From Bdellovibrio reynosensis (GTDB taxonomy: Bacteria > Bdellovibrionota > Bdellovibrionia > Bdellovibrionales > Bdellovibrionaceae), in the NCBI RefSeq assembly GCF_022814725.1, contig NZ_CP093442.1, positions 806,001-870,000 on the forward strand: DNA of 64,000 nt. The letters are read 5' to 3'. Under the pieces are notes generated by a model. The model was not told the origin of the DNA, made no database searches, and saw only the letters and a list, made by a program, of their open reading frames with translations. This document shows, piece after piece, positions 36,027 to 44,626 of this stretch; positions within the stretch are counted from its first letter, which is position 1; each line of letters opens with the position of its first letter. A program made the position numbers and the translations under genes.

Positions 36027-38921
36027 ATGGGTCAACACCGTCCGGATCTACATTCAAATATTCCTCACAGCGGGCGTTACTCTCGTTTGCATTCCTATTC
36101 GGCCCATCCACGAAATGCCAAGATCATTAGAAGAAATAAAGATAGGATCTTGCAAGACTTCATCGAAACCAGCCGTGAAGTTTTACCGGCCGCGGAAGGC
36201 AACTCCACTGTGGCTCTGATCGACTCTTTACCCACTTTGCTAGAAGATATCGCGAAAGCTCTAGAAAGAGACATCACTCCGGAAAGTCCCGAAATCTATC
36301 AAGACGCTAAAAGCCATGGCAAACAAAGAGCAACACTCCAAAACTTCACTTTGGATCAGGTTCTTCACGAGTATTCGATTTTACGCCGAATACTATTTTC
36401 AGTCATAGATGAAGATGGCGGTTTAGATTTTGAAACAATCGCCATGATACTTGATTGCTTGCAAGAAGGTATCGAAGAAGCCGGAAGAGAATTTCTGGTC
36501 GCTTCGAGCAAGGAACACCAGCGGCTGACCGATGAAGTAGAGCTTGAAAAAATCCGCTTTCAAACGGTGATGAGTCAGTTACCTGCCGGAGTTATTTTTG
36601 CAGAAGCACCCACCGGAAGAATCGTTTTTGCCAATGAGATGACCAAAAAAATTTTTGGGCGTGAAATCAATCTTTTAAATTCCCTTGAAGAATATAAACA
36701 AAGGGAAGGCTGGCATTTGGACGGGACTCCCTTGCAAGCCCACGAATGGCCCTTAGCCCGCGCTATTAAAACGGGTGAAGTCGTTGAAGGTGAACTTATC
36801 AAAATCCAACGCCACGATGGCGAGTACCGCATTCTAAGACTGACTGCGAATCCAATCCGCAATGATGCCGGCACCATCGTAGCGGGCGTGGTTATCTGCG
36901 AAGATATGACCGACCAATTGCGCTTTGAAGAGGAACGTAACCGCAGCGAAGAGCAGTTCCGCACCTTGCTAAACAAAGTGCCTGGCATCATCTGGTATAT
37001 GAATAAGAACATCGAGATTGAATACGTCAGTCATCAATTCGAAGAATTCACAGGATTAAGCCCTGAAGTGGCCGCCTTCGGCGATAAGTTCACTAAAGTT
37101 ATTCATCCCGATGATGTAGATAACAGTTTAGATTCCATTTACGATGCTAAAAGAAAAGAAGCTGATATGGGCTTCTATCAAAGAATCAAAAGCCGCAGCG
37201 GCGGCTGGCGATGGGTTTTGTGTCGTGCAAATCCGACCTTTGACGACCAAGGCGTCTTGCAAGGTTGGATTGGTAAATGGACTGACATTCACGAACAAAA
37301 GCTTACGGAAGAGGCTTTAAAGGAAAGCGAATCAAAATTCCGCGAACTAGCAAATGCATTGCCGATGATTATTTGGACGGCTACGCCTGACGGTTATGTC
37401 GATTGGTATAACGACTGGTGGTATAAATATCTAGGGCTTCCTAAAGGCACAAAATGGGATGACTTAGATTTACAGCCCATGCATCCAGAGGATGTAAAAA
37501 AAACCAAAGAGCTTTGGCCGGAATCGTTTAAGCATGGAAAACCCTTCAATACTGAACAGCGCTTTAGAAACGGCGAAACCGGGGAATACCGTTGGCATTT
37601 AGTGCGCGCCGTCCCTGTTCTAGATTCCCAAGGAAATGTTCTTAAGTACGTCGGCGCCAATACGGATATACATATAGAAAAAGAACACCAGGAAGATGCT
37701 CAGTTTCTATTAGAGATAGCCCAAACCTTTACGGAATCTTTGGATATAAATACCTCTCTTCAAACTTTAGCAGAAAAAATAATTTCCAAGGTAGGAACCT
37801 GGTGCACGGCCGAGTTGTTTAATGGCGACAACGTCCTTCACCCTGTGGGCGTAGCTCACAAAGATAGGGATAAGGTAGACGTGGTTCGCCGTATGAGAAA
37901 TGAATATCCCCACACGGAGGGCAATCCTCTTTGCCCTACTGAGGTCGCGCGCAGCGGGAAAGCTCAATACAAAAAAAGTATAACTGAAGATGAATTAAAA
38001 AAAGGCGTTACCGACGAAAAGCTTCATGATTATTTAGAGGAGCTCAATATCAGATCCCTGGTATGCGTGCCGTTGACGTCAGACCATGAAATTATAGGTG
38101 CCATCATGGTCGTTTCAGAGGCTGAAGCCATCTCTGAACACGACAAGACCCTGATTGAAGAAGTGGCGACAAGAGCCAGCGTTTCAATCGAAAAAGCAAA
38201 ACTATATCGAGAACTAGCAGAAAAGAATCAGGAGCTGGATCGTTTCGCCGCCATCGCAGCCCATGACTTAAAATCGCCGTTGATATCGATCACTCAATTT
38301 TCAGAACTTCTTGCTGAAGACTTTGCAAGCAAATTGGGCCCTGAAGGCGAAGAGTATTTAGATTTCATTATTAATGCGGGAAATAGAATGCGCATTCTTA
38401 TTGATCGCCTATTGGAATACGCCAGAGCCGGTACGGAGAAAAAAGATTTTAAAAAAGTCAGCACAGAAGAAGCCGTGGCTACAGTTCGAAAAAATCTTCT
38501 GGCGCAAATTGAAGAAACTGGCACTCGCCTATCTATCGATTCAGAGCTACCGGAAGTGTTTGGGGATGAAATCCAAATCCAACAGCTGTTCCAAAATTTG
38601 ATAGCCAACGCCATGAAATTCCACAAACCCACCCAATCGCCTCAAATCAATATCGAGGTAACGACAAAAGGTGAACACTGGCAGTTCAGCATTCGAGATC
38701 AAGGAATTGGAATGGAGAAAAAACACCTGGAAAGAATTTTTGAAATCTTCAGCCGCGCCCACAAGGGCCAGTATGAAGGAACCGGTATCGGGCTTGCGGT
38801 ATGTAAAAGAATAGTAGAAAACCACGGCGGGCAAATATGGGCCGAATCCGAATTAGGAAAAGGAACTACTTTCCACTTCACAATTCCCAAGATGAACATC
38901 GAAGGAGTTGGAAGTAGATAG
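36027..38921 (+). CDS. Cytoplasmic hybrid-sensor histidine kinase with three PAS domains and one GAF domain
   Basis: The 964-aa protein has no membrane segment. From the N-terminus there is a helical sensor-like domain (about 45-165, RsbRD-like in form), PAS 1 (about 185-300), PAS 2 (about 310-430), PAS 3 (about 435-550), GAF (about 560-720), the HisKA box with His746 in AAHDLKSPL, and the ATPase domain with NLIANAMKF, DQGIGM and GTGIGLAVCKRI. No response-regulator receiver domain follows within the protein or next to it, so the partner is encoded elsewhere. GGAG lies 4-5 nt before the ATG. Ligands are unknown. Confidence 0.93.
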   Translation: MGQHRPDLHSNIPHSGRYSRLHSYSAHPRNAKIIRRNKDRILQDFIETSREVLPAAEGNSTVALIDSLPTLLEDIAKALERDITPESPEIYQDAKSHGKQRATLQNFTLDQVLHEYSILRRILFSVIDEDGGLDFETIAMILDCLQEGIEEAGREFLVASSKEHQRLTDEVELEKIRFQTVMSQLPAGVIFAEAPTGRIVFANEMTKKIFGREINLLNSLEEYKQREGWHLDGTPLQAHEWPLARAIKTGEVVEGELIKIQRHDGEYRILRLTANPIRNDAGTIVAGVVICEDMTDQLRFEEERNRSEEQFRTLLNKVPGIIWYMNKNIEIEYVSHQFEEFTGLSPEVAAFGDKFTKVIHPDDVDNSLDSIYDAKRKEADMGFYQRIKSRSGGWRWVLCRANPTFDDQGVLQGWIGKWTDIHEQKLTEEALKESESKFRELANALPMIIWTATPDGYVDWYNDWWYKYLGLPKGTKWDDLDLQPMHPEDVKKTKELWPESFKHGKPFNTEQRFRNGETGEYRWHLVRAVPVLDSQGNVLKYVGANTDIHIEKEHQEDAQFLLEIAQTFTESLDINTSLQTLAEKIISKVGTWCTAELFNGDNVLHPVGVAHKDRDKVDVVRRMRNEYPHTEGNPLCPTEVARSGKAQYKKSITEDELKKGVTDEKLHDYLEELNIRSLVCVPLTSDHEIIGAIMVVSEAEAISEHDKTLIEEVATRASVSIEKAKLYRELAEKNQELDRFAAIAAHDLKSPLISITQFSELLAEDFASKLGPEGEEYLDFIINAGNRMRILIDRLLEYARAGTEKKDFKKVSTEEAVATVRKNLLAQIEETGTRLSIDSELPEVFGDEIQIQQLFQNLIANAMKFHKPTQSPQINIEVTTKGEHWQFSIRDQGIGMEKKHLERIFEIFSRAHKGQYEGTGIGLAVCKRIVENHGGQIWAESELGKGTTFHFTIPKMNIEGVGSR

Positions 38922-38929
38922 TTCTATAA

Positions 38930-39862
38930 TTATCTTACACCTGTCGCAGGACGCGCTGTTGGAATTGGAACGCGCTCGTTTGAAACAGAATCTTCAGTTT
39001 CTGCATCACCCTCTGAATCAGTCTCTTCGTGTTCATCATCAACATCAACTTCGTCATCACCCGTATCAGGAGTTACGACAACATCCTGCTGAGATTCCAC
39101 TTCTGAAGGCGTATCGAAGTCCTTAGGACGAGGAATTGGGATTGGAATACCATTGGGGAAATCGGGATCTTTTGCAACCGTAGTACGATCACAGGCCGCA
39201 ATTTTATGATGAGTATTTGGAAACAATTGATTCGCCATGAAATCAAAGGCCTTCGGGCACTTTTTCTCTAAAAGGTCAGGATAGACCACGTAAGCTTCAA
39301 AAACTTCAGCAAATTCTTCGTTAAATTTTGAAGCCGCATACCCCGTAATTGCGCAGCGAGTGCGCCCCGTGTAGCCAGCGTATTTTTGATAAATGCCGGA
39401 GTTACCAACTCTGTGCCCTAATTCATGCATCAAACGTCCCACATTGGTGCCCTTAGGCGAACCTTTAGGACGTCGCACGTTGATGGTCGTAGGACCTTGA
39501 TTCCAACTTCCCGAGGCATCGATAAAGTTAAAATTTTGTCGCCACGGACGAGGCAAAGGATCACCCAGTAAGTTTTCAACCTGCGCGACCCCCTTAGCCA
39601 AAGCCGCAACTTCATCCCGGGAAGGATTCCCTAAATATTTAATTCCATTTCGTCTTAAAATTTCAGAAGGATTAGATCCATGCTCAGGAAGACAGGATCC
39701 TTTAGCAGCCACATCATAACGATAAACTGTATAATGACCACCCACCGCTTTTTTGCCATTACCTTTGGCCGCCAAAGCAAGATCAGCCGCAAATATCAAA
39801 GCAGCAATCAAAGACAATTTAAAAACGCTCTTACTATTCACAAGTGCAAATTTCTTTTTCAT
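38930..39862 (-). CDS. Secreted HELGH protein with acidic and Pro-rich tail
   Basis: The 310-aa protein has a signal peptide (about 1-32) and HELGH at 146-150 in LMHELGHRVG, with EEFAEVFEAYV about 40-50 residues later as a possible third zinc ligand. That is the layout of gluzincin-like metallopeptidases, although the family is not one I can name. The C-terminal 80 residues are low complexity: PIPIPRP, then Asp/Glu/Thr/Ser-rich sequence, then VPIPTARP. Its stop lies 8 nt from the end of the kinase gene, convergent, without a visible terminator between them. Confidence 0.78.
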   Translation of the reverse strand: MKKKFALVNSKSVFKLSLIAALIFAADLALAAKGNGKKAVGGHYTVYRYDVAAKGSCLPEHGSNPSEILRRNGIKYLGNPSRDEVAALAKGVAQVENLLGDPLPRPWRQNFNFIDASGSWNQGPTTINVRRPKGSPKGTNVGRLMHELGHRVGNSGIYQKYAGYTGRTRCAITGYAASKFNEEFAEVFEAYVVYPDLLEKKCPKAFDFMANQLFPNTHHKIAACDRTTVAKDPDFPNGIPIPIPRPKDFDTPSEVESQQDVVVTPDTGDDEVDVDDEHEETDSEGDAETEDSVSNERVPIPTARPATGVR

Positions 39863-40145
39863 CTAAGATCTCTCCGTTTGCAGTTCAAGCCAACGAAGCT
39901 GAATAATGCAAGACCCAGTCCCAAAACCAAGTCCCAAAACAAAACGCACTGTCTAATTATTTAGTTCCTCTCAGTAGGAGTTTTTGCCAAAGGCAAAAAC
40001 GACCGTAACTGAACCACTGACCCAAACAAAACGATAGAAAAGGGAGTTTTCAGCCGGCGGCTGAAAAAGACAAAACCAAAGCAAACGAATAAGGCGGGAA
40101 ACTTTAGGTAATACTCCGCCAACGGCGGAGTGCTAACAGCACAAA
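39863..40145. other. Gap holding several short perfect hairpins
   Basis: No gene is visible here. Three hairpins with three-base loops occur: GTTTTTGCC-AAA-GGCAAAAAC (39980-40000), TTTTCAGCC-GGC-GGCTGAAAA (40047-40067) and ACTCCGCC-AAC-GGCGGAGT (40113-40131). The bases near 39921-39946 contain a short tandem repeat built on AGTCCCAAAAC. A terminator (40147-40173) and a further hairpin (40179-40193) follow on the tRNA side. The function is unknown. Confidence 0.7.
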
Positions 40146-40146
40146 T

Positions 40147-40173
40147 AAAAAAACCGCCCTATGGCGGTTTTTT
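40147..40173. terminator. Intrinsic terminator downstream of tRNA-Gly
   Basis: The stem AAAAAACCGCC with loop CTAT and its complement GGCGGTTTTTT is symmetrical, with a T tail on the leftward strand. Reading leftward it lies about 88 nt after the tRNA 3' end and should end that transcript. Confidence 0.85.
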
Positions 40174-40260
40174 ATGCGATCGGCGAAGCCGATTGCTCTA
40201 ACGGAAATTTTCCACCACAAGGGAAGTATTAATACGACTATAACTGGTGGTTGGAAAATT

Positions 40261-40336
40261 TGGAGCGGGAGACGGGGCTCAAACCCGCGACCTATGCCTT
40301 GGCAAGGCATCGCTCTATCAACTGAGCTACTCCCGC
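40261..40336 (-). tRNA. tRNA-Gly (anticodon GCC)
   Basis: Read on the minus strand, the 76-nt sequence begins GCGGGAGTAGCTCAGTTG and ends CTCCCGCTCCA. The 7-bp acceptor stem is perfect, the D loop has the usual AGCTCAG, the anticodon loop reads CTTGCCAA with GCC, and the T arm has GGGTTTGAGCCCC-type pairing. The discriminator base is U73, as is normal for bacterial glycine tRNAs, and the CCA end is encoded in the gene. Downstream on the same strand a long imperfect inverted repeat (40205-40218 with 40246-40260) and a terminator follow. Confidence 0.97.
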
Positions 40337-40374
40337 GCTCGAAGAGAAACCAAAATTACAGTTGCCAGAGGTTT

Positions 40375-40551
40375 ATGTCAACGGTTAAAAATCAAAAAAT
40401 GAAAACTTGGTTGGTTAATCGCATCAAAAAATGGATGTTTTTCGCTCTTATTGGCTGTCTTGCCTATTTTGTGGGCTATAGCTGGGGGCATCGCAACCAA
40501 ACTTCCCGTTTACCGGCCTCCCCACCGGTGATTCAAGCTCCAAAACAATAA
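40375..40551 (+). CDS. Small single-helix membrane protein
   Basis: The ATG at 40375 follows AGAGG and gives 58 aa; a second in-frame ATG lies at 40399. A basic N-terminus (MSTVKNQKMKTWLVNRIKK) precedes one hydrophobic helix (MFFALIGCLAYFVGYSW) and a short polar, proline-rich tail. A type II membrane topology is likely. It is divergent from the tRNA gene. Function unknown. Confidence 0.55.
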   Translation: MSTVKNQKMKTWLVNRIKKWMFFALIGCLAYFVGYSWGHRNQTSRLPASPPVIQAPKQ

Positions 40552-40643
40552 AGTTAAGCTGCCACGGCTAGCATTAACAAAATCAAATTCGTATAAACGC
40601 CCATTTTAGGATACATATCTTAAAAACAACCGGGAGTTTTAAA

Positions 40644-41192
40644 ATGCGCTTTATTCAAGGCATTCTATTTTTATGTGCCTGCCTCTATTCAGCTGCATTT
40701 GCAGTGCCTTTTGGGAATATGAAGGGCGACTATAAAATCCTTTCCTGCGACAATGAAAGCTCAACACCCTCGCCCTGGGATCGCACCCTTTGCGAAAATC
40801 TCCAAGTGACTTTTTATCCAACTGCCACTGGTTCCATGATGTATTTTTCGACAAATCAACCCGGAGCTTGGATTCGTGCCTTCGGATTTCCTAAGGACAC
40901 GGCAAACCATCCCAAGAGCACTTATTACGAACAAGCAGACTATTTTGCCGCCTTCACTAGCAATGCACCTGATGCCGGTGGAGTCACCATCCTTAGAAGA
41001 GTGAGAGATGGACGGTACATTCTTTCCCATCACCAAAAATTTTCTAAATCTAAATACTTTGACAAGTTTGAATTAGAATTAGAAAGAATCACAGATATTC
41101 CGACTCCACCGCCTCCGCCGCCTTCATCTGGCGACGAGGTGGACGAGTCCTGCGACCCTAGTGACGAAAACGGCGGACCTATTCACGATTAA
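40644..41192 (+). CDS. Secreted protein, first of two tandem paralogues
   Basis: The 182-aa protein has a signal peptide (about 1-20) and begins the mature part with FGNMKGDYKILSC. It shares this opening with the next gene: K-G-x-Y-K-I-x-S-C, then a C-x14-C spacing to LCE, an AFGFP/SFGYP motif and a related C-terminal strand (KFELELERI). The tail holds a run of six prolines and an acidic Cys-containing end. GGGAG precedes the ATG. The fold could be a small lipocalin-like barrel, which is a guess. No family is recognised. Confidence 0.78.
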   Translation: MRFIQGILFLCACLYSAAFAVPFGNMKGDYKILSCDNESSTPSPWDRTLCENLQVTFYPTATGSMMYFSTNQPGAWIRAFGFPKDTANHPKSTYYEQADYFAAFTSNAPDAGGVTILRRVRDGRYILSHHQKFSKSKYFDKFELELERITDIPTPPPPPPSSGDEVDESCDPSDENGGPIHD

Positions 41193-41203
41193 AGGAGCTC
41201 ATC

Positions 41204-41713
41204 ATGAAATTTCTATTGGCATTAGCGACTTTGCATTTAGTGGCATTTTCAGCGCAAGCCACTACTTTTTCTGCTTTAAAAGGCACTTACAAGATTCGCT
41301 CCTGTGAAAATCAAAGTTCTTCACCATCCGTTGCCGAGGTAAAGCTTTGTGAATCCACGGCCTTTACGGTTGATGCTCAACCTTATTACACAAGTTTTGC
41401 CTTCTTTAGGCCGACTTATGCGGGCGGCGAACAAGTAAGCTCTTTTGGCTATCCTTCCAAGAATGGTTTAGGCAGTAACGATAAATATGAAGAGACGCAA
41501 TCAGAGTATCTTTATTTTTTTGAATCTAAAAGTGCTAGCAACTTCACGCGCATCCGTAAACTTGACGGCAACATCTACCACCTATCACTTTATTCAAAAT
41601 TCAGTTACACTAAGACAGAAGATCTTTTTGAAATTGAGTTGGAAAAAATATCGGACGAAGTAAAGCCCGTACCGATTCAAAATGACGAAAACGGCTGCGT
41701 GTGCTGCGATTAA
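41204..41713 (+). CDS. Secreted protein, second of two tandem paralogues
   Basis: The 169-aa protein has a signal peptide (about 1-19) and the shared opening FSALKGTYKIRSC, again with C-x14-C to LCE. Overall likeness to the upstream protein is clear in pattern though modest in identity, so the duplication is old or both evolve quickly. It ends in a short Cys-rich tail (CVCCD) where the first protein ends in DESCDPSDENGG. AAAGGAG precedes the ATG, 11 nt after the upstream stop, so they form one operon. Its stop overlaps that of the convergent permease gene. Confidence 0.78.
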   Translation: MKFLLALATLHLVAFSAQATTFSALKGTYKIRSCENQSSSPSVAEVKLCESTAFTVDAQPYYTSFAFFRPTYAGGEQVSSFGYPSKNGLGSNDKYEETQSEYLYFFESKSASNFTRIRKLDGNIYHLSLYSKFSYTKTEDLFEIELEKISDEVKPVPIQNDENGCVCCD

Positions 41714-42786
41714 CCAAGCGTGGTTTTAAATTTTCGCCAACTGGCAGTGATCACAGTCACTGCCATGGCTGAAAGAATTAATAAGTTAAAACTTATCAAC
41801 CTTAGATCCCCGCCTTTTAACATGATATTTCTTAATAGCTCGATAAAATAAGTCAGTGGATTTATTAAAGCAAAAATCCTTAAGGCCCAGGGCATGTTTT
41901 CGATGGGAAACACCAAACCAGATAGCAAGACTGATGGGAAAAGGTATAAAAAGCCGCCCATCATACTTTGTTGCTGGTTGCGCGCGATGGTGGAAATAAA
42001 TAATCCGATTCCGACAGTGCAACACACGAACACAAACGATGAAAGCAACAGCAATAGAACACTGCCGCGCATAGGCATGCCAAAGAAAACCATGGCAATC
42101 AAAACAATCAAAGGAACATTGCTAAGACCTAGAAGTACGAAGGGCACGGTCTTTCCTAAGATGACTTCTTCTGGAGTCACCGGAGCAGAAATTAAAGTTT
42201 CAAATGTGCCCATTTCTTTTTCTTTACTAATGGACATACTGGTTAACAGAACCGTGATCAAACAAACTAATAAGCTCATCACCCCCGGCACTAAAAACAT
42301 CGACGTGCGCAAGGCGGGATTATAAAGAACTCTTAGATCAAACTGTAACGGCGGCGTGAATGGATATTGCGTTGCTACGATGCTTAGTAAATACCTCTCG
42401 ATACTTTGAGCGCGGTTGACGTTCGTGGCATTCACTAATAGCTGAACTTTTCCTTGCTGCTTTCCGAGACTTGCTTCTAACCCACCAACCGGGGCGACCA
42501 GCACAGCATCAGCTTCGCCCTTTTGTATCTGTTCAAAGGGATCTGCTGATATAGTTTTCGCCGGGATAAACCATCCCGAAGCCAGGGCTAGTTGTTCCAT
42601 CTTTTGCAAACTATAGTCTGAAGGACTGCCGACGATACTAAGGCGAATGTTTTTAGCTTCCGTGGAAAGAGCAACTCCGAAAATTGTCAGCTGCACACAA
42701 GGCGCTAGAAAAAGTAAAAAACGCATGCGTGGATCGCGCAGGGTTTGGCGAAATTCTTTTTTTATAAACCCCCAAAGTGTTTTCAC
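41710..42786 (-). CDS. ABC-2 type exporter permease (YbhR-like)
   Basis: The 358-aa protein has one N-terminal membrane helix (about 22-42), a periplasmic part of about 130 residues, and five C-terminal helices, the usual topology of YbhS/YbhR permeases. The motif ISKEKEMGTFETLISAPVTPEE between helices 2 and 3 and FLYLFPSVLLSGLVFPIENMP are family features. It overlaps the second permease gene by 4 nt. With the partner permease, two ATPases and a HlyD-like protein it forms an exporter like YbhGFSR. Confidence 0.93.
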   Translation of the reverse strand: MKTLWGFIKKEFRQTLRDPRMRFLLFLAPCVQLTIFGVALSTEAKNIRLSIVGSPSDYSLQKMEQLALASGWFIPAKTISADPFEQIQKGEADAVLVAPVGGLEASLGKQQGKVQLLVNATNVNRAQSIERYLLSIVATQYPFTPPLQFDLRVLYNPALRTSMFLVPGVMSLLVCLITVLLTSMSISKEKEMGTFETLISAPVTPEEVILGKTVPFVLLGLSNVPLIVLIAMVFFGMPMRGSVLLLLLSSFVFVCCTVGIGLFISTIARNQQQSMMGGFLYLFPSVLLSGLVFPIENMPWALRIFALINPLTYFIELLRNIMLKGGDLRLISFNLLILSAMAVTVITASWRKFKTTLG

Positions 42787-43889
42787 GGCTCAACATCCTT
42801 TTTAAACTTCTTGGTCGCTAGCAAGATCATTAAGATAAACAGAACACAGAGCACTGCGAATGATGGAAGAATTTCTAGGAATGTTGAGCCTTGCAAGAAC
42901 AGCTCGCGGCTGATTTTAATGAACCAACGAGCCGGCAAAAGCATCGTGAAATAATAGAAAAACGTGGGCATATGTTCATTGGGAAAAATAAATCCAGACA
43001 GTAAAATGGTCGGAAGAAGCCCTGATAGCATGGCCATTTGCATGCTCAGTTGCTGTTTTCGCGTGACCACCGAGATCAGAAGACCTTGCGCCAAGTACGT
43101 ACTTAGAAAAATCAAACAAGCTAGAAGATAAACAAAAAAGTTTCCCCGAAATGGAACCTCGAAAACGACCTGAGAAAGTATAAAAACAAAAAACACTGAG
43201 GCAATACCCATCACTGAATAAGGCAAAAGCTTACCTAGGATGATTTCAATCGGTTTCACGGGCGTTGCGAGCAAGAGTTCCATGGAACCATTTTCCCATT
43301 CACGAGCCACGGTCAGTGCCGTCATCAAAATGGATAAGATCGCTATGATTGCAGCTGTCAGCCCCGGAACGACAAACCACTGAGAATTCAATTCGGGATT
43401 AAATAGGAATCTAGTTTTTATCTCGATCGAAAATTGAAAACTGCCGAACTCTTTTTCTAACACCCGCCGGTGCAGTCCCCCAATATAGCCAAGAATGGAA
43501 CCCGCTGAAGAATTATCCGCGCCATCCACTAAAACCTGCACCGAGGCTTGTGAAAACGGGCGAAAATCCTGACTTAAAGTAGGTGGAATAATCAGTGCTG
43601 CATGGGCAAAACCGGCATCGAGATCTTTCTGTGCCAAAGCCGGACTGACAACCGAATAACCCACAAAGTATCCAGAGCTTTTAAAAGTTTCCGCGATAGA
43701 GCGAGATAAAGGGGTTTTGTTTCCGTCGTAAATAGCAAGACTGATGTGGCGCATGTTAAATTCAATCGCATAACCAAAAAACAGAACCATAATCACTGGC
43801 ATCGCCAAAGCTAAGGCCAAAGTGAAGGGATCACGAACGATGTGAAAAACCTCTTTTTTAGCGATGGCTAAAATCGAATGAATTCTCAT
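42783..43889 (-). CDS. ABC-2 type exporter permease (YbhS-like)
   Basis: This 368-aa partner permease has the same plan: a first helix (about 22-42), a large extracytoplasmic part, and five helices after residue 180. It has VAREWENGSMELLLATPVKPIE and LLSGFIFPNEHMP in the matching places. It overlaps both neighbours by 4 nt, so the two permeases are made in balance and probably form a heterodimer. Confidence 0.93.
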   Translation of the reverse strand: MRIHSILAIAKKEVFHIVRDPFTLALALAMPVIMVLFFGYAIEFNMRHISLAIYDGNKTPLSRSIAETFKSSGYFVGYSVVSPALAQKDLDAGFAHAALIIPPTLSQDFRPFSQASVQVLVDGADNSSAGSILGYIGGLHRRVLEKEFGSFQFSIEIKTRFLFNPELNSQWFVVPGLTAAIIAILSILMTALTVAREWENGSMELLLATPVKPIEIILGKLLPYSVMGIASVFFVFILSQVVFEVPFRGNFFVYLLACLIFLSTYLAQGLLISVVTRKQQLSMQMAMLSGLLPTILLSGFIFPNEHMPTFFYYFTMLLPARWFIKISRELFLQGSTFLEILPSFAVLCVLFILMILLATKKFKKDVEP

Positions 43890-44626
43890 CGCCCTTCTAC
43901 CTGCTGGATGAAGACTTCTTCTAAGGTGACTTTGTGGGGATCTTTATCCGGAAAACTGTGACGCTTTAAGTTTTCAGGTGAATCCAGCGCGATCAATTCT
44001 CCAGAGCGCATTAAAGCTATACGCTCACATTGTTCTGCTTCGTCCATATAGTGAGTTGTCACAAAAACTGTCTTACCTTCTTTAGCCAACACTCGAATCA
44101 AAGACCAAAAGCGCTGGCGATAGGCTGGACTGACGCCGGCGGTGGGTTCATCTAAAAAAACGATGTTGGGATTATGCAGGACGGATGCTATTAAGCTGAC
44201 TTGCTGTTTGATTCCGCCAGGCAGATTTTTTACTAAGGAATTTTCATCACCTTTAAATCTAATAAATTCCAAGAGCTTTTCTTTTTGCAATCGAAGCTTT
44301 TCTTCATCCAGCTTGCGCAAGGCGCCGGTAAATTCCAGATTTTCTTTAACGGTAAGATCATCATACAAAGTAAATTTCTGAGACATATAGCCAACGCAGT
44401 TTTTTACTTTGGCGGCATCTTTAAGAACATCAAAACCGCAAACCTGAGCCTGACCTTCGGTGGGTAGCAATAGACCGCAGAGCACGCGAATAGTTGTGGT
44501 TTTACCAGCGCCGTTAGCGCCCAGAAAACCAAAGATCTCACCTTGTCCTACTGAAAAGGAAATTTTATTCACCGCAAAGTAGTCGCCAAACTTTACACTT
44601 AAAGATGCGACATCAACAACGTTCAT
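43886..44626 (-). CDS. ABC exporter ATP-binding protein (second of two)
   Basis: The 246-aa protein has Walker A GANGAGKTTT, the Q-loop region GYMSQKFTLYDDLT, an unusual signature loop PGGIKQQ in place of LSGGQ, Walker B VFLDEPTAGVSP, and the switch His in VTTHYMDEAEQC. It corresponds to the second half of the fused E. coli YbhF ATPase. It overlaps both neighbouring genes by 4 nt. Confidence 0.93.
   Translation of the reverse strand: MNVVDVASLSVKFGDYFAVNKISFSVGQGEIFGFLGANGAGKTTTIRVLCGLLLPTEGQAQVCGFDVLKDAAKVKNCVGYMSQKFTLYDDLTVKENLEFTGALRKLDEEKLRLQKEKLLEFIRFKGDENSLVKNLPGGIKQQVSLIASVLHNPNIVFLDEPTAGVSPAYRQRFWSLIRVLAKEGKTVFVTTHYMDEAEQCERIALMRSGELIALDSPENLKRHSFPDKDPHKVTLEEVFIQQVEGR

Noticed and set aside
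40230-40243. T7-promoter-like sequence TAATACGACTATA beside tRNA-Gly
   Set aside because: The first ten bases match the T7 class III promoter, but the CACT that follows is missing and no phage gene is present. Chance is the better explanation.
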